A stretch of DNA of 64,000 nt, taken from contig NC_081554.1 in assembly GCF_963082655.1 (NCBI RefSeq), forward strand, positions 55,056,498 to 55,120,497. Direction: 5' to 3'. The notes beneath the pieces are model-generated. The model was not told the DNA's origin. It ran no database searches and saw only the letters and a program-made list of their open reading frames with translations. The stretch is from Stomoxys calcitrans (Eukaryota > Arthropoda > Insecta > Diptera > Muscidae). Both the position numbers and the translations under genes were made by a program. Below are positions 8,912 through 19,164 of this stretch, in pieces; the first letter of the stretch is position 1; each line of letters opens with the position of its first letter.

Positions 8912-9673
8912 GGAGAGAAGTTAAATATACCAAAATCAACCGTTCATTATCACATAAAAAGTCTTGGACTGGTGAAACACTTTGATATTTGGGTACCACA
9001 TGTATTGAAAGAAATTCATTTAACAAACCGAATCAACGCTTGTGATATGCACCTTAAACGCAATGAATTCGATCCGTTTTTAAAACGAATCATAACTGGA
9101 GATGAAAAATGGATTGTTTACAACAACGTTAGTCGAAAACGATCATGGTCCAAGTATGGTGAACCTGCTCAAACCACTTCAAAGGCTGATATCCACCAAA
9201 AGAAGGTTATGCTGTCTGTTTGGTGGGATTGGAAGGGTGTGGTATATTTTGAGCTGCTTCCAAGGAACCAAACGATTAATTCGGATGTTTACTGTCAACA
9301 ATTGGACAAATTGAATACATCCATCAAGGAGAAGCGACCAGAATTGGTCAATCGTAAAGGTGTCATATTCCACCAGGACAACGCTAGACCGCACACATCT
9401 TTGGTCACTCGCCAAAAACTGAGTGAGCTTGGCTGGGAACTTTTGATGCATCCACCATATAGCCCTGACCTTGCACCATCAGACTACCATTTATTTCGAT
9501 CTTTGCAGAACTCCTTAAATGGTAAAACTTTCGGCAATGATGAGGCTCTAAAATCGCACTTGGTTCAGTTTTTTGCAGATAAAGTCCAGAAGTTCTATGA
9601 GCTTGGAATACTAAATTTGCCAGGAAGATGGCAAAAGGTTATCGAACAAAATGGCAATTATATATTTGATTAA
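8912..9673 (+). pseudogene. Mariner transposase, N-terminally truncated, otherwise open
   Basis: About 253 codons are open without a stop. The frame starts inside the second helix-turn-helix (KLNIPKSTVHYHIKSLGLVK), continues into the linker motif WVPHVL, and then covers the whole DDE catalytic domain: first Asp in ITGDEKWI, second in HQDNARPHT, third in YSPDLAPSDYHLF. The spacing fits the DD34D arrangement of mariner proper. Usual length is about 345 residues, so roughly 90 N-terminal residues, including the first DNA-binding motif, are gone. No ATG opens the frame; a GTG at 8972 is not evidence of a real start. It probably cannot bind its ends, though the catalytic triad is intact. Confidence 0.9.
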
Positions 9674-9749
9674 AGTTCATTCTAAGTTTTATTAAAAACG
9701 CATCTACTTTATTTTAAAAAAATCCGCAATTACTTGTTGGGCAACCCAA
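8912..9749 (+). mobile_element. Mariner element, left end missing
   Basis: The right end has the full inverted repeat (AATCCGCAATTACTTGTTGG and on to CAACCCAA) followed by TA. The left end has no inverted repeat. The mariner sequence begins at about 8912, directly against the last unit of the 310-bp array and in the middle of the transposase gene. This is the only copy in the window that keeps coding sequence, and it shows that the MITEs at 515, 2178, 3090, 3782, 5124 and 47224 are its deletion derivatives, since they share the 3' UTR and terminal repeats. Confidence 0.9.
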
Positions 9750-9750
9750 T

Positions 9751-9960
9751 AGCTCCCATCTAAACCAGTCTCTCGGTTATACATCTTGAGCCTCTAGAGG
9801 GCGTAGTTCTTATCCGATTTGAATGGAATTTTACGAAGTGACTTTTCACGGCCCTCAAGTTTAGTTCGGTCCGAATCGGTCCATGCACGGCGCAATTCTT
9901 ATCCGATTTAGTTGAAATTCTGCACAACAGCATCTATTGTACTTTGATCACAACGTATAA
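9751..9960 (+). mobile_element. DINE-1-like central-repeat fragment
   Basis: Phrases AGCTCCCATCTAAACCAGTC, CTCTAGAGGGCGTAGTTCTT and ATTCTGCACAACAGC mark one to two 153-bp-type units on the plus strand. The sequence stops where LINE sequence begins. The tail at 12029-12189 has the same orientation and may be the other half of the same element, separated by later insertions (inference). The interval 9961-10089 is unassigned. Confidence 0.6.
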
Positions 9961-10089
9961 CGGCGCAACCCAGTCGACTCATAGCAAACATAGCTGGACC
10001 TCTCCCGAGCAGGCGCAGACTCTTAATGGAGACATGCAATAGCATCCTCCTCTATTTTCATAGTGAAATATGAAATATTGACTCTGTAG

Positions 10090-10240
10090 GCAGCATGCCA
10101 AGCGAAGTCCCTGCTCTCTGTAAAGAGAAGGGCGACTCTTAGGATCATTTCATCATACCGTACAGTTGCGGAGCCCGCAGCCCTTGTAATAGCCGGAATG
10201 GTTGAGATAGACCTAGAGCGAGCCAATATCTACACCGAGA
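10090..10240 (+). pseudogene. R1-clade LINE reverse transcriptase, C-terminal fragment (part 1)
   Basis: One open frame from 10090 reads KRRATLRIISSYRTVAEPAA and then LVIAGMVEIDLERA. This matches the region after the RT domain in R1-type elements, where a segment like SSYRTVSE..VLVIAG.IPIDL is highly conserved. A stop precedes it at 10087. The frame is interrupted by another LINE at 10241 and resumes in the same register at 10869. Confidence 0.75.
10230..10240. repeat. Target-site duplication, left copy
   Basis: CTACACCGAGA here is repeated exactly at 10869-10879 and brackets the inserted LINE tail. Confidence 0.85.
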
Positions 10241-10868
10241 TCTATTTTAGACTGCCTGGCAATAATACGGTCCTGCCGGCGGAGATCCGGGCGATCACGA
10301 AATGCGTGAGGTGGTGGGGTGCTAACGCGAAGACGTCGAATGTGAACATCTTTACGGACAGTAAAATTGCCATAGGGGCAATAACAACCAGGACGGTAAG
10401 ATCACTAACAGTGTTCGAATGTAAGGATATTAACGCCTTCGCTGAGGATGGCCAAATCCGCATCGTTAGGGTGCCGGGCCATAACGGAGTAAGAGGGAAT
10501 GAAAGGGCAGGCGATTTGGCGATGAAGGCCAGAGAACTGCCGTCACTAAACTTGGTTTACCCGAAACCTTTTGGGTCGACGCAGTCCGAGTTAAGGGCGT
10601 GGGCGACGAATGCGCATGAGACGTTGGAGCATTTCCTTTGTCATTGCCTGGCTTTCGTGTCTAGCAGATACCGCCACTTAGTTGGGGACACAATACCAGA
10701 CATGCACCAACTTAGGGGCGTGACATGGAAAACAATTAAGGATTTTGTTAGTAGCACGAAATTCCCAACTTAGATTTTCTTTTTCAAGGTTACTTTTTTA
10801 GTATTTAGAGCGCACAACAAGCCGATTACTGGCGTAGGTGTGGGATTCGCTTTTCAACCTAACCTAAC
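10241..10868 (+). mobile_element. 5'-truncated Jockey-type LINE inserted in the R1-type LINE
   Basis: The insert begins inside an RNase H domain and ends with a 3' UTR closing TTTTCAACCTAAC. An open frame of about 177 codons runs to the stop at 10771. It shows LPAEIRAITK (catalytic Glu), NVNIFTDSKIAIGA (catalytic Asp), VRVPGHNGVRGNERAG and then a Cys/His tail with ETLEHFLCHC. The GNExAD motif reads GNERAGD, so the last catalytic Asp is replaced by Gly. The UTR phrase AGCGCACAACAAGCCG has a relative at 63781-63893. Its 11-bp target-site duplication is intact, but the RNase H change and truncation make it non-functional. Confidence 0.85.
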
Positions 10869-11360
10869 CTACACCGAGAAGTGCAACACGCAGAGAGGAC
10901 AGGGTGAGATTCAAACGGATCACATAGGGGTCATATGAGAGGAGACTATCGAGAGATGGCAGCAATGGTGGCAAATGAGAATCGGGCCAGGTGGAAGCGA
11001 CGACTAACACCCGATGTACGGATGTGGAGAGATGGGAAGCTTGGCGATGTCGACTATAACGTCACACAGCTATTGACAGGCCATGGTTACTTTCAGAAAT
11101 ACCTGCATAGAATGGGTAAATGCTCCTTAAGCAGTTGCATTCATGAGGAGCTAAAAGTTGCCGACGTTGTGGAACACAAATTCATCCACTGCGAGAGCTG
11201 GGTTGAAAGACGCAGGGATTTGAAAACAGCGATTGGTGACGTTTCGCCTGGGACAATAGTCCAGAGGATGCTGGAAGACAAGGGGAAGTGGGAGGTGGTG
11301 ATGGGAAACGCCGAACAAGTACTGCACAGGAAGAAAGTAGACCTGGATGCAGCGGCGTAA
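10869..11360 (+). pseudogene. R1-clade LINE ORF2, C-terminal domain (part 2)
   Basis: After the right target-site copy the frame continues from part 1 (YTEKCNTQRG), reaches a stop near 10931, and resumes in another frame from 10935. That frame has 141 codons with RARWKRRLTPDVRMW, NVTQLLTGHGYFQKYLHRMG, a Cys cluster (KCSLSSC) and EHKFIHCESW, ending at 11360. Tryptophan-rich ..RW..RLIPDVRPW followed by LTGHG.F..YL.R.G is a hallmark of R1-type LINE C-termini. It is decayed by at least one stop and one frameshift. Confidence 0.8.
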
Positions 11361-11600
11361 AGTGTGCATGATGAGGTCTGAACGCAGACACAATGAAGAT
11401 GATGTGGGTAATCAACACAAATTGTGTTCACCTCGAAGTTGTGCTAAAGCGGTTCCGAGGTGGAATTAATCCCCAGGGGTGACACAGGGTGGGTTTTTAG
11501 CCGGTACCATTGATGACGTAGTCCGGCATAAGGCGAGAGACGTACTCGTCACAGTAAAAACAAAATGCTCTCCATCATCCAAGCAAAGTAAGGGCCATAA
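11361..11600 (+). other. Probable R1-type LINE 3' UTR
   Basis: Moderately GC-rich sequence directly downstream of the R1-type stop contains CCAGGGGTGACACAGGGTGG and TAGTCCGGCATAAGGCGAG. No ORF is seen. It is assigned by position and composition. Confidence 0.4.
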
Positions 11601-11620
11601 CCTAATATAAAATTGCAAAT

Positions 11621-12028
11621 TTTGCCCATGAACATTCCATTAAAGAACAGGGGCAAACTTCTCACATATCAATGAGTGCAGTCCGATTCAAGTTTAAGCT
11701 CAATGATAAGGGGTCTCCTTGTATAGCCGAGTACGATCATTCCATTAAAGAACAGAGACAAACTTCTCACATATCAATGAGTGCAGTCCGATTCAAGTTA
11801 AAGCTCATTGATAAGTGGCCTCGTTTTATAGACGAGTACGAACGTCGTGCCGCAGTGCGACAGCTCTTTGAGGAAAAGTTTCTACATGGCATAGTACCTC
11901 ACAAATGTCGCCAGCAATAGGAGGGGATAACTATAGCTGACATTTTTTTCTGATGTTCTCGCCAGGATTCGAGGCGTTCAGCGTCATAGGCGGACATGCT
12001 AACCTCTGGGCTACGGTGGCCTCCCCAT
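11621..12028 (-). mobile_element. tRNA-derived SINE with duplicated tail
   Basis: On the minus strand it starts GAGGCCACCGTAGCCCAGAG with a slightly eroded B-box region (CGAATCCTGGCGAGAAC). About 95 bp of the tail is present twice: 11638-11730 and 11744-11838 both contain AACTTCTCACATATCAATGA and CAGTCCGATTCAAGTT. The extra copy probably came from slippage or partial tandem duplication after insertion. Confidence 0.8.
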
Positions 12029-12189
12029 AACCTTATATAGCATAACCTAAAGTAGTTTCAATAGGACGTCTTATCCATTATCCTTTGTTGTTCATAGAGA
12101 GATACCGGGCAAAGAACTTGACAAAAGCGATCTATGGTGGAGAGCATTTACGATTCGGCCCGTCCAAACTTAGCATGCTTTTACTTGTT
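12029..12189 (+). mobile_element. DINE-1-like 3' end
   Basis: TTATCCATTATCCTTTGTTG, AACTTGACAAAAGCGATC and TATGGTGGAGAGCATTTACG lead into TTCGGCCCGTCCAAACTTAG and CTTTTACTTGTTG. The palindrome has lost symmetry through two substitutions. Confidence 0.7.
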
Positions 12190-12599
12190 GACACTCATAC
12201 TCTCTCTCCCTAGGTAGCAAACTATTTTCCGTCAAAGTTATTGCAAATTTTTGAATACTCGAACTGACTGACTGTTGAATAATGTTGCCATATCTTCTAC
12301 AATGCCTTAAAAGTGTGAGAGAAACCCAAATTTTTTAGCAGGAGGTTTATCCTGTCGATAAATTTGTGTACCGGATAGTTATCACCAACTATTATTTTTT
12401 CTACGAAGAACCCGCCCTAAGCCTATTGCGATATAGCAGTAGCGAAAGACGAAGGCCTCTGGTGAGAATAGCACCCGGGGTAGTGGGTGCACTGATAATC
12501 CAAGCACCCCACCAACTTACCAACCATGGGGGGTTCTTATGAAGATATTACCACCACCGAGAATTTCGATATCAGAAGCGGATGTTGTATTCGGAGTCT
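12190..12599. other. Unassigned sequence
   Basis: Mixed composition with a GC-richer block (GAATAGCACCCGGGGTAGTG) and no open frame, splice signal or repeat that I recognise. Confidence 0.4.
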
Positions 12600-12870
12600 A
12601 CCTGGGTGCGAATCCTGGTGAGAACATCAGAAAAATTTTTAAGCGATGGAAATCCCCTCCGAATGCTAGCGACCCTTTTAAGGTACTATGCCATGTATAA
12701 ACTTCTCCTTCAAAGAGGTGTCGCACTACACCAAAACGTTCGGACTCAGCTGTAAAAAGGAGATCCAATATTATTGATCTTAACTTGAATCAGACAGCAC
12801 TCATTGATATGTGAGAACTTTTCCCTCTATTCCTTAGTAGAACGTTCATGGGCAAATTTGCATTCTTGTT
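12600..12870 (+). mobile_element. tRNA-derived SINE, head partly lost
   Basis: It begins near the B box (CTGGGTGCGAATCCTGGTGAG), so the A box is missing. The body (CCCTCCGAATGCTAGCGACC, TCGGACTCAGCTGTAAAAAG) and tail (AACGTTCATGGGCAAATTTG) are collinear with the family. Confidence 0.75.
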
Positions 12871-13431
12871 TTTTTTTCGCCATGATTTCCAGGCATTATG
12901 TCTGTGCTAATGTCAACGTTCTCTACTTGTTGTGTCTGCCTGATCATAGTGCACCTCGTTTAATTTACTTCAAGCTGCGATTGCAAGCATCAGCATGGGT
13001 AGGTAGCCTATGTTTGAAAATATGTAGGTGTGTGCACGTGTTTACTCATCTTTGCACAAATATGAATGTATAAATATATTGTTGTATGAAGGCATACAGA
13101 TTCGAACACACACACACATACTTATATAAGTGTGCGTGTACATATGTATATAAATATACGAGTATGATGTTGTTATTTTGCTAACGCAAATATCAAACGC
13201 AGTGAAGGCTGACAACAACATTAAGCTTATTGTGATTAAGTAGATATGGTGGTTTGTGACAAAACAACAACAACAACAACTACAATAGAAACAAAGCCCA
13301 TATTGACCAGAATTGATGATAACTCAACTCTAATGGTAAGATTCGGAACTTAAGATTTCCCAATTGTGGCAACATCATTATTGTCGTCTGGTAGGTGAGG
13401 GGAATGAAAACAGAGCAAGGGACATTTCTAT
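12871..13431. other. Unassigned; CA/TATA and CAA microsatellites
   Basis: There is a (CA)n run near 13110-13118 followed by alternating TA/TG sequence to about 13165, and an ACAACAACAACAAC tract near 13264-13280. No gene is seen. Confidence 0.5.
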
Positions 13432-13636
13432 ACCCACCACTATAGGATGAAGGGTAAATAAATCTTGTCATTCCGTTTGTATCCCCTCGCAATATGGATT
13501 AGCGACCCCATACAGTTTATATATTCTAGATCATCTTGACAGTCTGAGTTGATTTAGTCATATCTGTCGGTTCAACGAAATCACGAAAGCGGACGAAATT
13601 CACCACAGATACTTCTTACTGATGTAGGTTGTTGTT
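13432..13636 (+). mobile_element. DINE-1-like head fragment
   Basis: CCCACCACTATAGGATGAAG is followed by CTTGTCATTCCGTTTGTATC, AGTTTATATATTCTAGATCA, a reduced GTC tract (TATCTGTCGGTTC) and ACTTCTTACTGATGTAGGTT. This is the family head up to just before the central repeats, where LINE sequence takes over. Confidence 0.65.
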
Positions 13637-14525
13637 GTAACTGTTTGTTGTGTTGTTCTATCTTCCGTCTGTTTGGTTCTGTTGAATATCTAGATCCAGG
13701 AACTCTTCGACTAAGGTGGGTCTGGTTGGGCAATTAAGCAGGTAACGTATGCCGTGTGGGCCCAAATTTCAATCGGGTCACACATCCAGCATTCTGGCAT
13801 CAATCTTTGCTCTGAAGGAGTTGAAACGGCAGCATCTGCCAGATCGTAATTGAGCCAGAACTACTCTTGTTTGCCAGGGAAGGGCAATTTAATCAGGTGC
13901 GATGAGTCGCGTTCATTCTCCAGGGATAACATTCACCCGGTAGCTATTCACCGCATTTACTACCTTGTCGGCATGAATGTTGCCCAGACCCGCTTGATAT
14001 GACGGTTGATAGGGTTGGGTAGGATCTGTTGTTGGTTAAGTTGTTGTTGTAGCAGTGAATTGTGTTCTATTTTCCTGTCATCCCTTGTTCCAGGGTTCGA
14101 ATATCTTGGTTGGTTCTGTTGAATATCTAGACCCAGGAACTCTTCGACTAATGTGGGGTTAGTCCAGATGGATCTGGGTCTGAGTCCAGTGGGTCTGGCT
14201 GGGCAGTTAAGCAGGTAACGTATGCCGTGTGGGCCCAAATTTCAATCGGAACACACATCCTGCATTCTGGCATCAATCTTTGCTCTGTAGGAGTTGAGGG
14301 GGCTGCATCTGCCAGATCGTAATTGAGCCAGAACTACTCTGGTTTGCCAGGGAAGGGCAATTTAATCAGGTGCGATGAGTCGCGTTCATTCTCCAGGGAT
14401 AACATTCACCCGTTAGCTATGCACTGCATTTGCTACCGTTTCTGCACGAATGTAGTCCAAACCCGCTTGATATGACGGTTGATAGGGTTGGGTAGGATCT
14501 GTTGTTGGTTAAGTTGTTGTTTTGA
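13637..14525 (-). pseudogene. Two tandem copies of a LINE ORF2 3' end
   Basis: On the minus strand each ~450-bp copy starts near CAACAACAGATCCTACCC, encodes LPWQTRVVLAQLRSGRC-like sequence, a degraded Cys motif and then LNCPARPTGLRPRSIW with VEEFLGLD. This matches the extreme C-terminus of Jockey/I-type LINE polyproteins, where GPHDxxHLFNCPxxPTxLxPxSLW is conserved. A stop interrupts the Cys motif in both copies (CSD-stop-NLGPHG in the right copy). The 3' side ends in CACTGCTACAACAACAAC. The copies cover about 13640-14037 and 14038-14520; the left one lacks about 30 bp present in the right. Confidence 0.75.
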
Positions 14526-14581
14526 CTGCTGTAAGTCGTTGGGAATTGCACAAAGGCCATATGGATTCAGGGTTGGATTTA
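14526..14581 (+). mobile_element. DINE-1-like sliver
   Basis: CTGTAAGTCGTTGGGAATTG and GGCCATATGGATTCAGGGTT match the segment between the head and the first central repeat. It lies between the LINE copies and the DDE element and is probably the continuation of 13432-13636. Confidence 0.5.
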
Positions 14582-15350
14582 TAGAGTGATTTTTTAGGAG
14601 CTATCGGAAAGTTTTTCAAAAAAAAGCAAATAAAATTCGGAAAACTCCATGAAATCTTTGATGTATGAAGATTATTTCATGCAAATGTTGACCGTGACTG
14701 CGCCTCGAATGGTCCATCCGCTTAGTCCAATTTTGGCATACGGACTTGTCTGTATAGGCATGAGCTTTAACATAGCCCCACAAAAAATTTTCTAAAGGAG
14801 TTAAATCACACGATCTAGTCGGCCAATTGACCGGTCCCGAACGTGAAATAAAATGTTCACCGAAGTCGCCCCTCACTAAGTCCATTGTTACACGTGCTGT
14901 GTGGCATGTTGAAACCACATGTCATGCAAGCAAAGCTCTTGCATTTTGGGCAACAACAAAAATTGGATATCATCGCACGGTATATCATCTCACCATTAAC
15001 AGTTATGTTACGATTGGCATCATCTTTCAAGAAGTACGGCCCAATAATGTCACCAGTTCATAAATCGCACCAAACTGGACTTTTTCTGGATGCATTGGTA
15101 AGTTTTGATATGCTTCTGGTTGACCTTCACTCCAAAATCGACAATTCTGCTTATTTACATACCCATTGAGCCAAAAAGAGTTTCGTCGCTCAATGGAAGA
15201 AGAGCGCCATGAACTTTCTTAACAGAGCACACATTTTGATGATAAAATTCAATAATTTGCAAGCCTTACAACAGCGAAACTTAACACGAAATGTACGTGA
15301 GCTGTTTAAACCAGTGTTGCCAAAAAGATAATAGCTAAAAATTCACCCTT
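14582..15350 (-). mobile_element. Tc1/mariner-superfamily element (DDE_3-like), decayed
   Basis: Terminal inverted repeats AAGGGTGAATTTTTAGCTAT (right, inverted) and TAGAGTGATTTTTTAGGAGC (left, with mutations) are flanked by TA at 14580-14581 and 15351-15352. The orientation is minus. The element at 55529-56135 has a similar AAGGGTGATTTTTT start and similar transposase fragments, so the two belong to one family. Confidence 0.8.
14616..15210 (-). pseudogene. DDE_3-like transposase remnant
   Basis: On the minus strand, fragments read FWLNGYVNKQNCRFWSEGQP and later, in a 100-codon frame ending at 14616, TCHTARVTMDLVRGDFGEHF, NWPTRSCDLTPLENFLWGYV and RRSHGQHLHEIIF. CDLTPLENFLWG corresponds to the last catalytic motif of this family. 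Frameshifts and stops separate the pieces, and the Asp expected just before the CHTA motif is lost to a stop. The N-terminal DNA-binding part is not found, so no active enzyme is possible. Confidence 0.8.
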
Positions 15351-15352
15351 TA

Positions 15353-16835
15353 CATTCTTGATCGTCTTGACATTCTAGGTCGAAACCTTAAAATTTTGCA
15401 CGAATAATTCCTATGAGTGAAAGTCGATTGGAATTGTAAATGGGCCATATCAATCCATGTTTTGATATAGCTGTCATATAAACCGATCCTGGTACTTGAC
15501 TTCGTGAACCTCTAGAGGGCGCAGTTCTTATTCGATTTGAATGAAATTTCGCACCCGTTATTTTATTTTTTTCTTCCAACAACTGCACTGAGTATGGTCC
15601 AAATCGGTTCATAACCTTATATAGCTCCCATATAAACCGATCCTGGTACTTGACTTCGTGAACCTCTAGAGGGCGCAGTTCTTATTCAATTTGGCTGAAA
15701 TTTTGCACCAGTCATTTTATTTGTACTTCAAACAACTGCACTGAGTATGGTCCAAATCGGTTCATAACCTTATATAGCTCCCATATAAACCGATCCTGGT
15801 ACTTGACTTCTTGAACCTCTAGAGGGCGCAGTTCTTATTCGATTTGGATGAAATTTTGCACCAGTTATTTTATTTTTACTTCCAACAACTGCACTGAGTA
15901 TGGTCCAAATCGGTTCATAACCTTATATAGCTCCCATATAAACCGATCACGGGTCTTGACTTCTTCAGCCGCTAGAGGGCGCAATTATTATCTGATTCGT
16001 CTGAAATTTTTAATGAAGTGTTTTGGTTTAACCATCAACAACTATGCGAAGTATGACCCAAATTGGCTCATAACCTGATATAGCTCCCATATAAACCGAT
16101 CTCGGGTTTTGACTTCTTGAGCCGCTAGGGGGCGCAATTATTATCCGATTTGGCTGAAATTTTGCACAAAGTGTTTTGTTTTATCTTCTAATAACTGTGC
16201 CAAATATGGTACAAATAAGTTCATAGCCTGTTATAGCTCCCATATAAACCGATTTCGGATCTTCACTTCTAGAGCCGCTAGAGTGCGCAATTACTATCTG
16301 ATTTATCTGAAATTTAGAACAAAGTGTTTTGGTTTGATCGTCAACAACTGTGCTAAGTATGGTCTACATCGGTTCATAACCTCATAAAGCTCCCATATGA
16401 ACCGATGTCTGGTTTTGACTTTTTCACCCGCTAGAGGGCGCAATTATTATCCGATTTAACTAAAATGTTGCACGAAGTGTTTTGTTTTAACTCCCAACAA
16501 CTGCGATAAGTATGGTTTAAATCGGTTAACAACCTGATATAGCTCCCATATAAATCGATCTCCCGATTTCATTTCTTGACGCACTATAGGTCGCAATTCT
16601 TATCGGATTTGGCTCAAATTTTGCACAAAAATTCCACTTTGGTCTGCAATAGTCAAACCAAGTATGGACCTAATCCGTTCATAACTTGGTATAGCTCAAA
16701 TAGTATAGCAATTCTTATCCATTATACTTTGTTTGCCTATAAAGGAGATATCGGCCAAAGAATTTGACAAATGCAATCTATGGTGGAGGGTTGCTAAGAT
16801 CCGGCCCGGCCGAACTAAGCACGCATTTACTTGTT
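15353..16835 (+). mobile_element. DINE-1-like element with 153-bp central array
   Basis: The head is partial (ATTCTTGATCGTCTTGACAT; no GTCC tract). About eight central repeats follow with anchors ATAACCTTATATAGCTCCCA at 15611, 15764 and 15917, exactly 153 bp apart. The tail has GACAAATGCAATCTATGGTG, CCGGCCCGGCCGAACTAAG and ATTTACTTGTT. Later units differ more (TCGGGTTTTGACTTCTTGAG, TGAACCGATGTCTGG) than the first three, which are nearly identical. Confidence 0.85.
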
Positions 16836-17411
16836 CATAGTGCGTTCTAACGAAGTCGAACTCAGTACTAGTCTTAATTCTGAGAGCTTTCCGAAAAAAA
16901 TTTCCGGGAAATTTCTTGTTATCACATCCTTCCGACAATATCACAAAAAGCTGTTTATGATAACATTTCATTTGCTGTTAGCCTGGTGTAGTCGCCAAAG
17001 AAATTCTTTAGGAATATTCGCTCAGACCACGAAACCATCAATTTGTCTAAAGTCCATTGTAAGGACTCTTATGTACGGTTTTAAACCAATATTTTAAGGT
17101 TTTTATAAACGGAAGACAATATTTATGCAACACCACCCTGCTAAGGTGGTACTTACAAATAACAATAGATTTGGCTGACTTACTGGGGTTGTGTTTGCCT
17201 GAATGTTTAGTTCGAATGCCTTTTTTCCTTCGCGCACTTACGTAACTGTTGTTGTTCATGTAAATAAAACTAAACAAAATGACAAAACAAATTCGCACTT
17301 ACTCAATGACTTACACATATGCATATTTGTAAGGGAGGAGGAATATGTAGCACCGGCAACAGAGTCCCATATTTGAAGAGCTTAAGAAGCAGGAAAAATA
17401 ATGCGAAAAGG
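16836..17411. other. Unassigned sequence
   Basis: AT-rich, without a recognised repeat or exon. It probably belongs to the unique fraction between repeat clusters. Confidence 0.4.
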
Positions 17412-17461
17412 CCACCAACACCACCACCACCACCACCACCACCACCACCAACAACAACAAT
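17412..17461 (+). repeat. (CCA)n/(CAA)n microsatellite
   Basis: ACCACCACC repeats pass into CAACAACAACAA. A minus-strand open frame here (17311-17733) is a low-complexity valine-rich product of this tract. Confidence 0.8.
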
Positions 17462-19164
17462 ATTAACATGAACAGCAAAATGTAAACAAACTGATTATCA
17501 ATGCAGCCAATGAATAAATAACATGAACAGCAACAACAACAATAATAATGTGACAACAAATACATCAAAATACCAACAAAAACAAAAACATCCATGGCCA
17601 ATAACAATGAATAAAACTGAAAATAAACAACAACATCATGGTGTGTTATGGAAAAAATATACAGACGGTGGTAAAAATAGGTACATACACGCCAAAGCAA
17701 TAAAAACGTTTGGGACATTTTAATGACAAACAAACTACTTTTATTACGAATTTTTTCGTTTATTGTAAATATATGATGTTTCGCTTCAACATATCAAATG
17801 TTACCCATAAACAAAGTATTAATAAACATAACTATATTTTTTTTATTGCAAACACTTTAGCAGCATCGCCTAGAGTTAAAGTATGTGGGCAAGAAATCCA
17901 CTCTAAAATGAACAAACACACATGCATTGGAAAGGTGACACAGCCAATGGGACAAAGCTTCAGGATTGGTTAGTGTGTTGTATGCATTTCATACAGGTTC
18001 TTTCGCAATTTCTGCAAGACAACGAACTTTGAAGCCCTTACCCTTAAAGATTTCTGATGATGACCCGCACCCTTATCAAGTGGTCGAAACGCTTAAAATC
18101 ATGGTTAATGTGGTGTATCTCCTGCGGCTTTCATTTTTCCATTGTATAAAATTAAAAAAATTAAATCGAAAAGAGAATGGACAAATAAAATTAGAAATTG
18201 AAAGGAAAGGCCCTTTCTTTTGTTGGTAAACAAAAAACTTTGCACTGTCCAAACTGTTTCGATAGCCGCAAACGATTATTCGTTTGCCGAACCCCTTGTG
18301 TCTCTTCTACCATAGAGAAAGGGTGAGTATTTTAGCATAAAGACCAGTAATGGGCAAAAATAGTCGAACTTTTCTACATTACTGTGTACGCACACAAGAA
18401 CATAACCCGAAGCAAGCACATAAGCTTTCAAATAATTGCAATGGGTGTAGGCACATTCTCACACACAACATTTTTGACTTTTTTTTGACTGAGCCAGGAG
18501 TAGTCAGTATCCCCAGTAGCTCGGTCGAGTGAGGAAAGTGCAAATTTTTAAAGTTTCCCCTTAGACACAAAAATCATTAGAGCAACAGACAAATGGCTGC
18601 CAGGTACAAGAAAACACAATAAGAATTTCTAAGGCACATCCACTAATTAGTAATATTAATGCAATTTTTCGTTGATTATGATTTTGATAACCGTTTTGCC
18701 AACAAAAAAAAATTAACCTTCCTAATGGACATGCACCTAAGCCAGTATTGGGGTTGTTCAGCAGTAATTGACTTGCTGAAAAGTAACCTCGAAAGAAATC
18801 TTTGTCGCAAAATCTCTAATCGTGTCATTCTATGTTCCAAAGTTGGTTCAAATCTAGTATCGCATCGCCACCCAAATGTCGGAATTTGTTTGCCGCAAAA
18901 ACCATACAAAGAAATTTGTCCAACGTCACGCCACTTTCCCCAAATGCCTTACACATAGTATCACTTGCCACACTTATTCTTCATAAATGCGTCCGTAATT
19001 CTAGGTGTTCCATGATAATGACGAAAGACATACAGATTTCCCTCTTGCTAGCCTCCAGTATTACCCCATAGCGGTATGTCGTCCTACCGATAGGTTGTGT
19101 GTTCCACATTGCTACATGCGCGTTCATCGCCAAGCCCCTAACATGGACTGTGTAACCTTTTTAA
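17462..19164. other. Unassigned unique sequence
   Basis: No repeat family or convincing coding exon was recognised. Frames up to about 99 codons (18659-18958) lack domain signatures and flanking splice signals that I could support. Confidence 0.4.

Noticed and set aside
7823..8985. Cys-rich peptides resembling a zinc-binding motif in the ~310-bp array
   Set aside because: The frames change register between units, start at arbitrary ATGs and include upstream non-conserved residues. The similarity follows from the DNA repeat itself.
17311..17733. A 140-codon minus-strand frame with a polyvaline run
   Set aside because: It comes from the (CCA)n/(CAA)n microsatellite, and composition alone explains the hydrophobic segments.
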